NCBI GenBank assembly: GCA_934636045.1
Contig: CAKTZP010000115.1
Coordinates: 1 to 6,775 of the forward strand
DNA from: an uncultured Oscillospiraceae bacterium
GTDB taxonomy: Bacteria; Bacillota; Clostridia; Oscillospirales; Oscillospiraceae
Direction of reading: 5' to 3'
Length of the DNA stretch: 6,775 bases
Part shown: positions 1 to 5,655 of the stretch, in pieces
Layout of the letters: each line of letters starts with the position of its first letter
How positions within the stretch are numbered: position 1 is the stretch's first letter
The notes under the pieces: generated by a model
Databases searched by the model: none
Seen by the model: the letters and a program-made list of their open reading frames with translations, nothing else
What the model was told of the DNA's origin: nothing
Position numbers and translations under genes: made by a program

Positions 1-956
1 TCGGCGTTTTGACCAGTGGCGGAGACGCGCCGGGCATGAATGCAGCAGTCCGCGCCGTCGTGCGTTCGGCAATTTTTCGCGGCGTTGAGGTCGTGGGAAT
101 TCGCCGCGGCTGGAATGGACTGATCAACGGCGACTTCGTCCGGATGGATGAAAAGAGCGTCGCGCACATCATCAACCGTGGTGGAACCGTCCTCTACACT
201 GCCCGCAGCGCCGAGTTTATGACGGAGGAGGGGCGCCTGAAGGCTCTGAGCACCTGCAAGCTGCTTGGTCTGGACGGCATCGTGGCCATCGGCGGCGACG
301 GCACCTTCCGCGGCGCGCTGGAGCTTTCCCGGCTTGGCATTCCTGTCGTCGGAATCCCCGGTACGATCGATAACGACATTGCCTGCACGCATTACTGCAT
401 CGGCTTCGACACTGCGGCCAACACGGCCATTGAGTGCATCGATAAGCTGCGCGACACCATGCAGTCGCACGAGCGCTGCTCGGTCGCGGAGGTTATGGGA
501 CGCAACGCGGGGCATCTGGCGCTGTATGTCGGTCTCGCCGTCGGTGCAACAGCGGTGCTGGTACCGGAAAATAAGGATAATTTTGAGGCGGAGATTATCG
601 AAAAGATCCGTAACGCCCGCCTCAATGGCTTCACACACTACATGATCGTCGTCGCCGAGGGCGCGGGCAGCGCCTACGACGTGGCTGCGCGCATCAAGGA
701 GGAGATTTGCATCGATCCCCGTGTGACCGTCCTTGGCCACATCCAGCGCGGCGGCACGCCCACCGGCCGCGACCGCGTGACCGCCACTCGCATGGGCTAC
801 CACGCAGTCGATATTCTCGCAAACGGCGTGAAAAACCGCCTGGTCTGCATCCGAGACGGCCGGATGTGCGATATCGATATCGAAGAGGGCCTTGCCATGC
901 ACAAGGGCATCGACTTGGAGGAAATGACCGTTCTGGAGTCGATGACCGGTGTATAA
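1..956 (+). CDS. pfkA: ATP-dependent 6-phosphofructokinase, 5'-truncated by the window edge
   Basis: Catalyses the ATP-dependent phosphorylation of fructose 6-phosphate to fructose 1,6-bisphosphate, the committed step of glycolysis, in the cytoplasm. The frame is open from base 1. The first full codons read GVLTSGGDAPGMNAA, the P-loop-like nucleotide-binding start of PFKs, so by comparison with E. coli PfkA only about four or five residues are missing. Further motifs are GGDGTFRGA (around base 290), PGTIDND (around base 358, with the catalytic Asp), MGRNAGHLAL (around base 495) and GHIQRGGTPTGRDR (around base 738, substrate-binding His/Arg). Glycine in both GGDG and PGTIDND, rather than the GGDD and PKTIDND of pyrophosphate enzymes, indicates the ATP-using type. 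Total length of about 320 residues is normal for bacterial PfkA. The in-frame TTG at base 9 is an internal Leu codon, not the start. A strong terminator follows, so the gene is not co-transcribed with the operon downstream. Confidence 0.96.
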   Translation, partial: GVLTSGGDAPGMNAAVRAVVRSAIFRGVEVVGIRRGWNGLINGDFVRMDEKSVAHIINRGGTVLYTARSAEFMTEEGRLKALSTCKLLGLDGIVAIGGDGTFRGALELSRLGIPVVGIPGTIDNDIACTHYCIGFDTAANTAIECIDKLRDTMQSHERCSVAEVMGRNAGHLALYVGLAVGATAVLVPENKDNFEAEIIEKIRNARLNGFTHYMIVVAEGAGSAYDVAARIKEEICIDPRVTVLGHIQRGGTPTGRDRVTATRMGYHAVDILANGVKNRLVCIRDGRMCDIDIEEGLAMHKGIDLEEMTVLESMTGV

Positions 957-970
957 TTGAATAAAAATAC

Positions 971-1011
971 GCGTCCGGAGTGGAAATATTCCATTCCGGA
1001 TGCACCTTTTT
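971..1011 (+). terminator. Intrinsic terminator of pfkA
   Basis: A 15-base-pair stem (971-985 with 989-1003, including two G-U pairs) closes a three-base ATA loop. It is followed three bases later by a run of five T (1007-1011). It starts 14 bases after the pfkA stop codon. This is a textbook rho-independent terminator and separates pfkA from the surface-protein operon. Confidence 0.9.
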
Positions 1012-1134
1012 GCAGTATGGAATTCGCCTGTGGCAGTCCTCCCTTCGGGCGCCGCGGTATTCCTTAAAAATCGAGTGCTTCCCTGCACGAAGCGTGATGC
1101 CGCCTAGATTGTATCAAGACTGTGCAAAGGCTTG

Positions 1135-1148
1135 AAAATCATGATTTT
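1135..1148. repeat. Perfect 14-base palindrome AAAATCATGATTTT
   Basis: The sequence is identical to its own reverse complement and lies in the intergenic region, 106 bases upstream of the -35 box of the operon promoter. There is no adjoining T run, so it is not a normal terminator. The shape suits a dimeric regulator site, but the distance from the promoter is large and no known operator was recognised. The rest of 1012-1253 holds nothing I can identify: no convincing ORF, tRNA or riboswitch. Confidence 0.4.
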
Positions 1149-1253
1149 TCTACGATGGAGCGACACCCTCCACTCAGCCTCGGCGGAAGCGATTAAAAAT
1201 GTTACGCGTTGATTTTCCCAATGCAAAAAACTGGTAAAAAATGCCGACGGCTA

Positions 1254-1282
1254 TTGAAAAAAACAAGCAATTGTGCTACGAT
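1254..1282 (+). promoter_or_regulatory. Sigma-A promoter of the surface-protein operon
   Basis: TTGAAA (1254-1259) matches the -35 consensus at five of six positions. A 17-base spacer follows, then TACGAT (1277-1282), which matches TATAAT at four of six. An extended -10 TG lies at 1274-1275. Transcription would begin near 1289, giving a 5' leader of about 54 bases before the ATG at 1343. It is the only well-spaced promoter I see between the pfkA terminator and the first gene of the operon. Confidence 0.7.
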
Positions 1283-1309
1283 TGAACCGCTTTGGAAGAA
1301 GGCGCTCAA

Positions 1310-1333
1310 ATGAATGGGCTGAATAGAGAGTGA
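1310..1333 (+). CDS. Possible seven-codon leader peptide (MNGLNRE)
   Basis: An ATG at 1310 opens a frame of seven codons ending in TGA at 1331-1333. A purine-rich GGAAGAAGG (1294-1302) ends seven bases upstream of this ATG, a plausible ribosome binding site just inside the predicted transcript. The stop codon lies within the GAGTGAGG (1328-1335) that serves as the ribosome binding site of the next gene, nine bases before its ATG. Ribosomes ending here could therefore influence initiation at 1343. The peptide has no run of one amino acid, so classical attenuation is not indicated. It may be chance. Confidence 0.3.
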   Translation: MNGLNRE

Positions 1334-1342
1334 GGCTTCCTA

Positions 1343-2224
1343 ATGGAACAAAAACGAAAAAAACTGCGTACTGCGGCGATTATTTTAGGCGCGGTGCTGG
1401 CGCTGAGCCTCGGCGCACTGGTTGGCACGCTGATCAGTAAGGGCTATTTCCGCGGTGAGTCGTCGACTGTTACCGTGCCGGACAATTTGATTCAGATCGA
1501 GCAGCCATCCTTGCGCCCGACGTTGGTGACCGAGGCGCCTACACAGCCTGCGATGGAGACGGCTGCCCCGACGGAGGTCTCCAAGCCAACGGAAACGACG
1601 ACTGAGACGCGAGAAACGACCGCTGCGACCGTTTCTCCGACCGCTGCGCCGACGGTCAAGCCGCCGGATAACGGCGGAACCTCGCAGCACAAGGCTGCGT
1701 CGATCGAGCTGTACAAGGGGCGCGCGGAGGATAATAGCCCATTCAAGGCAGAGAACCTCTTCCCCGGCGACGCGGAGACAAAATACTACCGTGTCCGCGT
1801 TTCGTATGAGGATAGGGTGACGGTGCACTTCCACGCAGATGTCCGTCCGGGCTATGAAAAGCTGGCGGAGGTCTTGAAGGTTAAGATCGTCCTGCTCTCC
1901 GACGGCTCGACCCTATATGACGGACTGATGCGCGACATGCCCACGAGCGTGACGCACAAGCTGAACGCCGCCAAGCAAACCTCGGACGAGCTATACTATG
2001 AAATCACTGCCTATCTGGATACCTCGGTCGGTAACGACTATCAGAGCAAGAGCCTTGCGGCAGACTTCCGCTGGTGGGTTGAGGAGACCGGCAACCTGAT
2101 CCCGCCGACGGGCTATGCATCGAAGCTCTGGGTTTGGGCTGCGATTGCTGCCGTGTCCGGCGCTGCCTGTGTGATCGTCATAGTTGCCTGCCACCGCAGA
2201 AAGAAGATGGATGTACATGAGTAA
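1343..2224 (+). CDS. Sortase-anchored surface protein with Thr/Pro/Glu linker, likely TasA-like beta domain
   Basis: Probably a cell-wall-attached surface protein of 293 residues. A basic N-terminus and hydrophobic helix (about 9-32) direct export. Residues about 60-107 are a Thr/Pro/Glu/Ala-rich linker. Residues about 117-248 form a predicted beta-rich domain with an LFPGD turn, the arrangement seen in TasA/camelysin-type proteins. The C-terminus is a complete sorting signal: IPPTG (253-257), hydrophobic helix (262-282), then HRRKK (284-288). The IPPTG form resembles the (S/P)PxTG signals of clostridial sortase B, and a class B sortase is encoded four genes downstream. The N-terminal helix lacks the usual AxA site and does not look like the SipW-type signals of the neighbours, so how it is cleaved is unclear. 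The start is supported by GAGTGAGG seven bases upstream. It is first in the operon and overlaps the next gene by eight bases. The family assignment of the middle domain is inference. Confidence 0.85.
   Translation: MEQKRKKLRTAAIILGAVLALSLGALVGTLISKGYFRGESSTVTVPDNLIQIEQPSLRPTLVTEAPTQPAMETAAPTEVSKPTETTTETRETTAATVSPTAAPTVKPPDNGGTSQHKAASIELYKGRAEDNSPFKAENLFPGDAETKYYRVRVSYEDRVTVHFHADVRPGYEKLAEVLKVKIVLLSDGSTLYDGLMRDMPTSVTHKLNAAKQTSDELYYEITAYLDTSVGNDYQSKSLAADFRWWVEETGNLIPPTGYASKLWVWAAIAAVSGAACVIVIVACHRRKKMDVHE
2096..2206 (+). other. C-terminal cell-wall sorting signal (IPPTG, hydrophobic helix, basic tail)
   Basis: Encodes residues 252-288 of the preceding protein. The pentapeptide IPPTG is at 2099-2113, followed by a stretch of about 21 mostly hydrophobic residues and the basic cluster HRRKK five residues before the C-terminus. 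A sortase would be expected to cut between Thr and Gly and transfer the protein to the peptidoglycan precursor. The three-part layout is complete and correctly spaced. Confidence 0.8.
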
Positions 2225-2762
2225 ATCAAAAACTGCCTCACGCCTGACCGGCGGTATTGTGCTGGTCGTCATCCTTGCGCTATGTCTTGCGCTGACGACC
2301 TTTGCGCTGGTTTATGCCTCGGTTTCGGTTGAAAACAACCGCTTCCGCACGGGCGAAGTGCACATCAATCTCAACGACGGCAAGCCGATCATTCAGGAGC
2401 AGGAGTTCCTGTTTGAGCCGGGCATGACGGTTGAAAAGGACTTCTTCATCGAAAACAACAGCACATGGGACGTGTATTACCGAGTCTATTTTGACGAGGT
2501 GACCGGAGGATTGGGCGACGTGCTGGAGGTTACAATTCTCGACGGCGAAAAGGTGCTCTATTCCGGCACGGCCGCCGGCCTGTCGCGGCAGAATGTCGCG
2601 GCGGCGGACGACCTGCTGCATATCGGTGAGCGCCGCACGCTGACGGCGCGCTTCCACTTCCCTGAAGACAGCGGCAACGCCGCGCAGGAGCTGAGCCTGT
2701 CGTTCGTCCTTTGCGCCGAGGCAACGCAGACCAAGAACAATCCCAACCGGCTCTTTGACTGA
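2217..2762 (+). CDS. TasA/camelysin-like secreted protein with SipW-type signal peptide
   Basis: A protein of 181 residues, likely exported and cut by the SipW-like peptidase encoded next. Residues 1-6 are polar/basic, and a hydrophobic segment covers about 12-34. The region that follows (ASVSVENNRFRTGEVHINL, 34-52) has the spacing N-x-F-x-x-G-x-V-x-I/L typical of the start of mature TasA-family proteins. The rest is beta-rich, with FEPGM (66-70), a run of aromatic strand residues (85-92) and an ending of ATQTKNNP, close to the A-x-Q-x-x-N-N ending common in this family. TasA forms extracellular fibres in Bacillus; whether this one does is unknown. There is no sorting motif or C-terminal helix. 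ATG 2217 (MSKSK) is preferred. An in-frame ATG at 2211 is closer to the weak AAGAAG site, and a TTG at 2184 is unlikely. The eight-base overlap with the upstream gene suggests coupled translation. Confidence 0.8.
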   Translation: MSKSKTASRLTGGIVLVVILALCLALTTFALVYASVSVENNRFRTGEVHINLNDGKPIIQEQEFLFEPGMTVEKDFFIENNSTWDVYYRVYFDEVTGGLGDVLEVTILDGEKVLYSGTAAGLSRQNVAAADDLLHIGERRTLTARFHFPEDSGNAAQELSLSFVLCAEATQTKNNPNRLFD

Positions 2763-2785
2763 GCCGCAGAACGGAGGAACATACT

Positions 2786-3481
2786 ATGAAAGCGCTTCGC
2801 GTATTTCGAAACATTCTTGTCTGGCTAATTGTGCTGGTCGCTGTGTTTATGATGGTGTTTACCATTGTGTCCGTCCTCACCTTCAACCGCACTGACCGCA
2901 ACCTGTTCGGCTATAAGGCGTTCATCGTTCTGTCCGACTCCATGAAGGCGACGGATTTCGACGCAGGCGACCTTGTGCTCGTTAAGGACGTCGATCCCGC
3001 GACCCTGCAGGAGGGCGACATCATCGCCTACACCTCACAGAATACCGCCAATTACGGCCAGATTGTCACCCACAAGATCCGCACCCTCACGACCACGGCC
3101 GACGGCGAGCCGGGCTTTATCACCTACGGTACGACGACCGGCATCGACGACGAAACCGTCGTAACCTATCCCTATGTCGTCGGAAAATATCAAAGCAGGA
3201 TCCCGAAGCTCGGCAAGTTCTTCCAATTCCTGAAAACGACGCCGGGCTATATCGTCTGCGTACTGCTCCCCTTCCTCTTGCTGATCCTGATGGAGGGTGT
3301 CCATTGCATCCGCCTGTTCCGGCAGTATAAACAGGAGCAGCAGGACGAGCTGCAGAAGGAACGTGACAAGCTCCGCGAGGAGCGCGAGGAGACTCAGCGC
3401 ATGATGCAGGAGCTTATGGAAATGAAGGCCAAGCTCTCCGCCTCCCAGCCGACTACAGATTCCCAAAAGGATTCGGAGTAA
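2786..3481 (+). CDS. sipW: SipW-like (ER/archaeal-type) signal peptidase I with C-terminal coiled coil
   Basis: A membrane signal peptidase of 231 residues, expected to cleave the SipW-class precursors encoded on each side. Membrane helices are at about 10-32 and 153-172. The catalytic nucleophile is Ser52 in LSDSM. The general base is a His (His96 in IVTHKI) where ordinary bacterial enzymes have Lys, which is the hallmark of the SipW/ER class. Asp121 or Asp122 (GIDDE) is a candidate for the third catalytic residue. GDLVLVKDVD (61-70) and EGDIIAYT (76-83) are conserved strands around the active site. After the second helix, residues about 176-217 are very rich in Glu, Lys, Arg and Gln and probably form a cytoplasmic coiled coil, longer than the short tail of B. 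subtilis SipW. GGAGG at 2773-2777 sits eight bases before the ATG, the best ribosome binding site of the operon core. Gaps to neighbours are 23 and 7 bases. Confidence 0.9.
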   Translation: MKALRVFRNILVWLIVLVAVFMMVFTIVSVLTFNRTDRNLFGYKAFIVLSDSMKATDFDAGDLVLVKDVDPATLQEGDIIAYTSQNTANYGQIVTHKIRTLTTTADGEPGFITYGTTTGIDDETVVTYPYVVGKYQSRIPKLGKFFQFLKTTPGYIVCVLLPFLLLILMEGVHCIRLFRQYKQEQQDELQKERDKLREEREETQRMMQELMEMKAKLSASQPTTDSQKDSE

Positions 3482-3488
3482 GAAGTCT

Positions 3489-4262
3489 ATGCTAAGCCAT
3501 CAGAATAAAAACAGATTTCCTAAAAAGAATGCGGCCTCGGGCGGCCTGCTGCGGCTGCTTGCGCCGACGTTGCTCGCGCTTGCGGCGTGCCTTGCGTGCT
3601 TCTTCGGCGCAACATGGGCATGGTTTTCTACGAGTCTGAACGGCACGATCGGTCCGATTCAGACGGCCAGCTTTACGGTTTCCGCCGAGGTCGTAGAGGC
3701 AGCGCTACAGGACGCCGCGTTGGACGACTCCGCGGGCGCTGCGCTGACCCCGAGCGAAACTGGCGAGGAATTCCTGCTTGCAGCGGGCAAGACCTACCGC
3801 GTCACCCTGACGGCGGGCGGTACGGCCTCGACGGGCTACTGCGCAGTCAATTTTGCCGGCGCGAATTACAGCACTGATGCCATCCGCTTGGGAACCTCCC
3901 TTGTTTTTTACGTCACGGCGCCGGAGACAGACGCCAATTTGTCGATACAGGCGCGCTGGGGCACGCCGACTGCGGCCACACTGGGTCAAGGAATGACTCT
4001 GACGGCAAGCGGCTTGAGCAATACCGCACCGCCGCTACAGCCGGCGGCGGCGACGGAGCCGACGACGGAGCCGGAGGATACACCTGCCGACCCCGTAGCG
4101 TCCACGCAGATGCTGCCTTCGACCCAAGTGCCGATTGCGCCGAGCGAGGCCACCGAGCCGGCAACACAGACGCCGACGGACGCCTCGTCGGAAGAGCCGG
4201 CGCCGACGGAAGCGTTGACGCCGACGGAGGCGACTGCCGCACCGTCTGGCCCGACGGAATAA
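3489..4262 (+). CDS. Secreted protein with SipW-type signal peptide and unanchored Thr/Pro/Glu tail
   Basis: A 257-residue protein. The N-terminus is basic (KNRFPKK), followed by a hydrophobic helix (about 20-40). Then comes GATWAWFSTS (40-49) and, after a short gap, TASFTVSAEV (59-68). This closely follows the TasA-type pattern (GTWAAF...F..G.L.L), so it is a strong candidate substrate of the adjacent SipW-like peptidase. Residues about 94-175 make a small beta-rich domain (KTYRVTLTAGGTASTGYC, then a later ARWGTP). From about 180 to the end the chain is Thr/Pro/Glu/Ala/Ser-rich with repeated PTEA and TEP units, like the linker of the first operon gene. It stops there, with no sorting signal or membrane helix. 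The next gene starts three bases later, so no anchor was lost by a nearby frameshift. GGAG (3475-3478) lies ten bases upstream of ATG. The role is not known; an accessory subunit of the same surface structure is inferred. Confidence 0.8.
   Translation: MLSHQNKNRFPKKNAASGGLLRLLAPTLLALAACLACFFGATWAWFSTSLNGTIGPIQTASFTVSAEVVEAALQDAALDDSAGAALTPSETGEEFLLAAGKTYRVTLTAGGTASTGYCAVNFAGANYSTDAIRLGTSLVFYVTAPETDANLSIQARWGTPTAATLGQGMTLTASGLSNTAPPLQPAAATEPTTEPEDTPADPVASTQMLPSTQVPIAPSEATEPATQTPTDASSEEPAPTEALTPTEATAAPSGPTE
4030..4259 (+). repeat. Low-complexity Thr/Pro/Glu-coding tract with degenerate GCCGACGGA units
   Basis: The 3' end of the preceding gene is built from imperfect repeats centred on ccgacgga(a/g), encoding PTEA/TEP units. 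Examples lie around 4057, 4198 and 4221. Long apparent ORFs on the opposite strand here are Arg- or Ser/Ala/Gly-rich by-products of this composition. Such tracts commonly vary in length between strains. Confidence 0.6.
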
Positions 4263-4265
4263 CCG

Positions 4266-5048
4266 ATGAAGCAGAAATATCTGTGGCTGCTGCTTCCCCT
4301 GCTGGCGATCTTTGCGCTGTCGTGCGGAATGATTGCGCGCGAGCTGCTGACGGAAAAGCGGGAGGCGGACACCTTCGCCGAGCTGGCCGCGCGCTTCACG
4401 CTTCCCGAGGCCTTCTCCGAGGCGGAGCAAGCATCGTCTAGCCCCGATGGCGCGTCCGAAGCCACGCCCCGCGCGCCGGTGCACAAGCGCGACATCACCG
4501 CGATGACCAAGGAAAATCCCGACTGCGTCGGCTGGCTGTCGATTGCAGACACGCCGGTCGACTACCCCGTGATGTACACGCCCAACGAGCCGCAGCGCTA
4601 TCTGCGCAAGGATTTTTACGGCGACTACAGCCATAGCGGTACGCCCTTTTTGGACGAGCGCTGTACCCTCGACGGCGGCAGCCTCATCATCTACGGCCAC
4701 AATATGAAAAACGACGCCATGTTCTCCACGCTGACGCAGTATGTTGACGCGGACTACCTGCACGAGCATCCCCTGCTCGAACTTGAGACCGCGGCAGGCT
4801 GCGAATATTATCGGATCTTTGCCGTTGTCCTCGCCGCGCCGACGGATAAATGGTACGACAGCCCCGTTGCAAGCCCGACCGAGCTGGAAACGCTGCTGCG
4901 GCACATTGAGGAAAACGCCCTCTATGACACCGGCTGCGCTCCCCTGCCCGGCGCGCAGCTGTTGACGCTTTCTACCTGCTATTATGGCGGCAGCGGCGAC
5001 GAGCGTCTGCTCATCGTTGCCTACCGCGAGGAGCCGAACGATGGCTGA
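4266..5048 (+). CDS. srtB: Class B sortase
   Basis: A membrane-anchored cysteine transpeptidase of 260 residues that cuts a sorting signal and joins the acyl intermediate to a cell-wall amine. The N-terminal helix (about 5-24) is an uncleaved anchor, and a variable stalk (25-75) follows. The sortase fold begins near ITAMTKENPDCVGWLSI. Class B features are the FYGDYSHSGTPFLDERC segment (117-133) and the spacing of the active site: His145 in IIYGHNM, Cys238 in TLSTC and Arg247 in DERLLIVAYR. All three catalytic residues are present, so it should be active. The likely substrate is the IPPTG protein encoded first in the operon. The ATG is three bases after the previous stop and has only a weak ribosome binding site, which suggests coupled translation. 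The 3' end overlaps the next start in ATGGCTGA. Confidence 0.93.
   Translation: MKQKYLWLLLPLLAIFALSCGMIARELLTEKREADTFAELAARFTLPEAFSEAEQASSSPDGASEATPRAPVHKRDITAMTKENPDCVGWLSIADTPVDYPVMYTPNEPQRYLRKDFYGDYSHSGTPFLDERCTLDGGSLIIYGHNMKNDAMFSTLTQYVDADYLHEHPLLELETAAGCEYYRIFAVVLAAPTDKWYDSPVASPTELETLLRHIEENALYDTGCAPLPGAQLLTLSTCYYGGSGDERLLIVAYREEPNDG
5028..5033 (+). promoter_or_regulatory. Ribosome binding site GAGGAG for the gene starting at 5041
   Basis: GAGGAG lies inside the last codons of the sortase gene, seven bases before ATG 5041. It fixes the start of the now-broken downstream gene and shows that this gene was once a translated member of the operon, coupled to the sortase by an eight-base overlap. 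Confidence 0.7.
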
Positions 5049-5256
5049 GCCGAAAATGATCTCCTCGCTGACGGAGCTCAGCGCGCTGTATCAGACCGTC
5101 GCGTGTCTGTCGGATAAAAACGGCGCGCGGGTCGTGCGCCTGCGCCACCGGACGCTTGGCCGGGATTTAATTCTGCGGCAGTATTCGTCCCCGGTGCCTG
5201 CGTATGACCTTCTCGTCGGTGTGCGGTATCCGTCCTCGCGGCGATCACCGGGCTGA
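5041..5256 (+). pseudogene. N-terminal remnant of a Ser/Thr-kinase-like protein
   Basis: A 71-codon frame from ATG 5041 to TGA 5254-5256. Residues 8-45 (starting SLTELSALYQ, then RVVRLRHRTLGRDLILRQY) look like the first strands of a protein-kinase N-lobe: a degenerate glycine loop (LSDKNG), then a strand at the place of the nucleotide-anchoring Lys, here Arg or Gln. The family resemblance is from memory of the pattern and is moderate. After about residue 61 (VGVRYP) the frame turns into an Arg/Ser-rich end and stops, while clear coding character moves to another frame (next entry). A functional kinase needs about 250 residues with HRD and DFG motifs, and none are present. The strong ribosome binding site and overlap with the sortase mark the start as genuine. 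The gene therefore looks truncated by a deletion or frameshift near 5221-5230. A short functional protein is possible but less likely. Confidence 0.5.
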
Positions 5257-5573
5257 CGGACGAGACGCTCTCCGACGGCGAAGCGCTGGCCGAGGCAACA
5301 ATCCGTACGATCTACCGCGCGACCGGCTACGACGCACCGTCCTTGGACGACGCTCCCGCGCCGCAGGAGGCTGCGGCCTCATGGCTCGAAACGCTGCAAT
5401 TGACCGACCCGGTGGCTGGCGCAAAAATCACGGCGCTGCAGCGTACCGACCTCGACAGCACCATCCCGACCGGCCTCGGACTTTCTCCGCTCAACGTCTC
5501 TTATGAGCGCCGCACACGGAATGAAAATGATATAACATATTACGAAATTTTTATTTATTTTTATACAGATTAA
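5208..5573 (+). pseudogene. Frame-shifted coding remnant, family not recognised
   Basis: From about 5223 a different frame carries the coding signal: G/C-ending third positions and a normal amino-acid mix, for example VLAAITGLTDETL, then ATIRTIYRATGYD and GLGLSPLNV. It has no start codon with a ribosome binding site at its beginning, only a stop at 5205-5207 just before it, so it looks like the body or end of a gene joined to the kinase-like start above. It lacks kinase motifs, so a simple frameshift would not restore a complete kinase. The coding signal ends near 5518, and the last 18 codons before TAA 5571-5573 are AT-rich (with NDITYYE and IYFYT), unlike the rest. They probably represent read-through into intergenic DNA, so the 3' end may be lost too. 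I do not recognise the family. Confidence 0.45.
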
Positions 5574-5607
5574 AAAACGCGCCGGCTTCCGTTATGGAGG
5601 CCGGCGC
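5572..5607 (-). terminator. Intrinsic terminator of the uracil permease gene
   Basis: A 12-base-pair GC-rich stem (5579-5590 with 5596-5607, one G-U pair) has a five-base loop. Read on the minus strand it is followed by one base and then six T (complement of A 5572-5577). It lies about 120 bases past the stop codon of the minus-strand permease gene. On the plus strand there is no T run after the stem, so it would be at best a weak terminator for the operon. Confidence 0.85.
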
Positions 5608-5655
5608 ATGCCGTGCGGGTGTTTGCTTTGAGCAACCAATTTCGACCGGCGGGAA

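Noticed and set aside
265..645. Second plus-strand frame inside pfkA
   Set aside because: Arg/Ser/Ala-rich shadow of the phosphofructokinase frame, with no ribosome binding site or family pattern.
1017..1067. Short frame after the pfkA terminator reading MEFACGSPPFGRRGIP
   Set aside because: Only 16 codons, no ribosome binding site, and within or just after the terminator region; treated as chance or part of an unrecognised intergenic repeat.
1132..1156. TTGAAA followed by TACGAT as a second promoter
   Set aside because: The boxes resemble those of the 1254-1282 promoter, but the spacer is only 13 bases, too short for sigma-A.
3986..4904. Long minus-strand frames opposite the tail of the second SipW-class protein and the sortase gene
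   Set aside because: They are Arg-rich or Ser/Ala/Gly/Val-rich products of the repetitive GC-rich tract; the plus strand has a sortase with all catalytic residues.
5623..5635. TTGCT-TTG-AGCAA hairpin as plus-strand terminator of the operon
   Set aside because: Only five base pairs and no T run after it.
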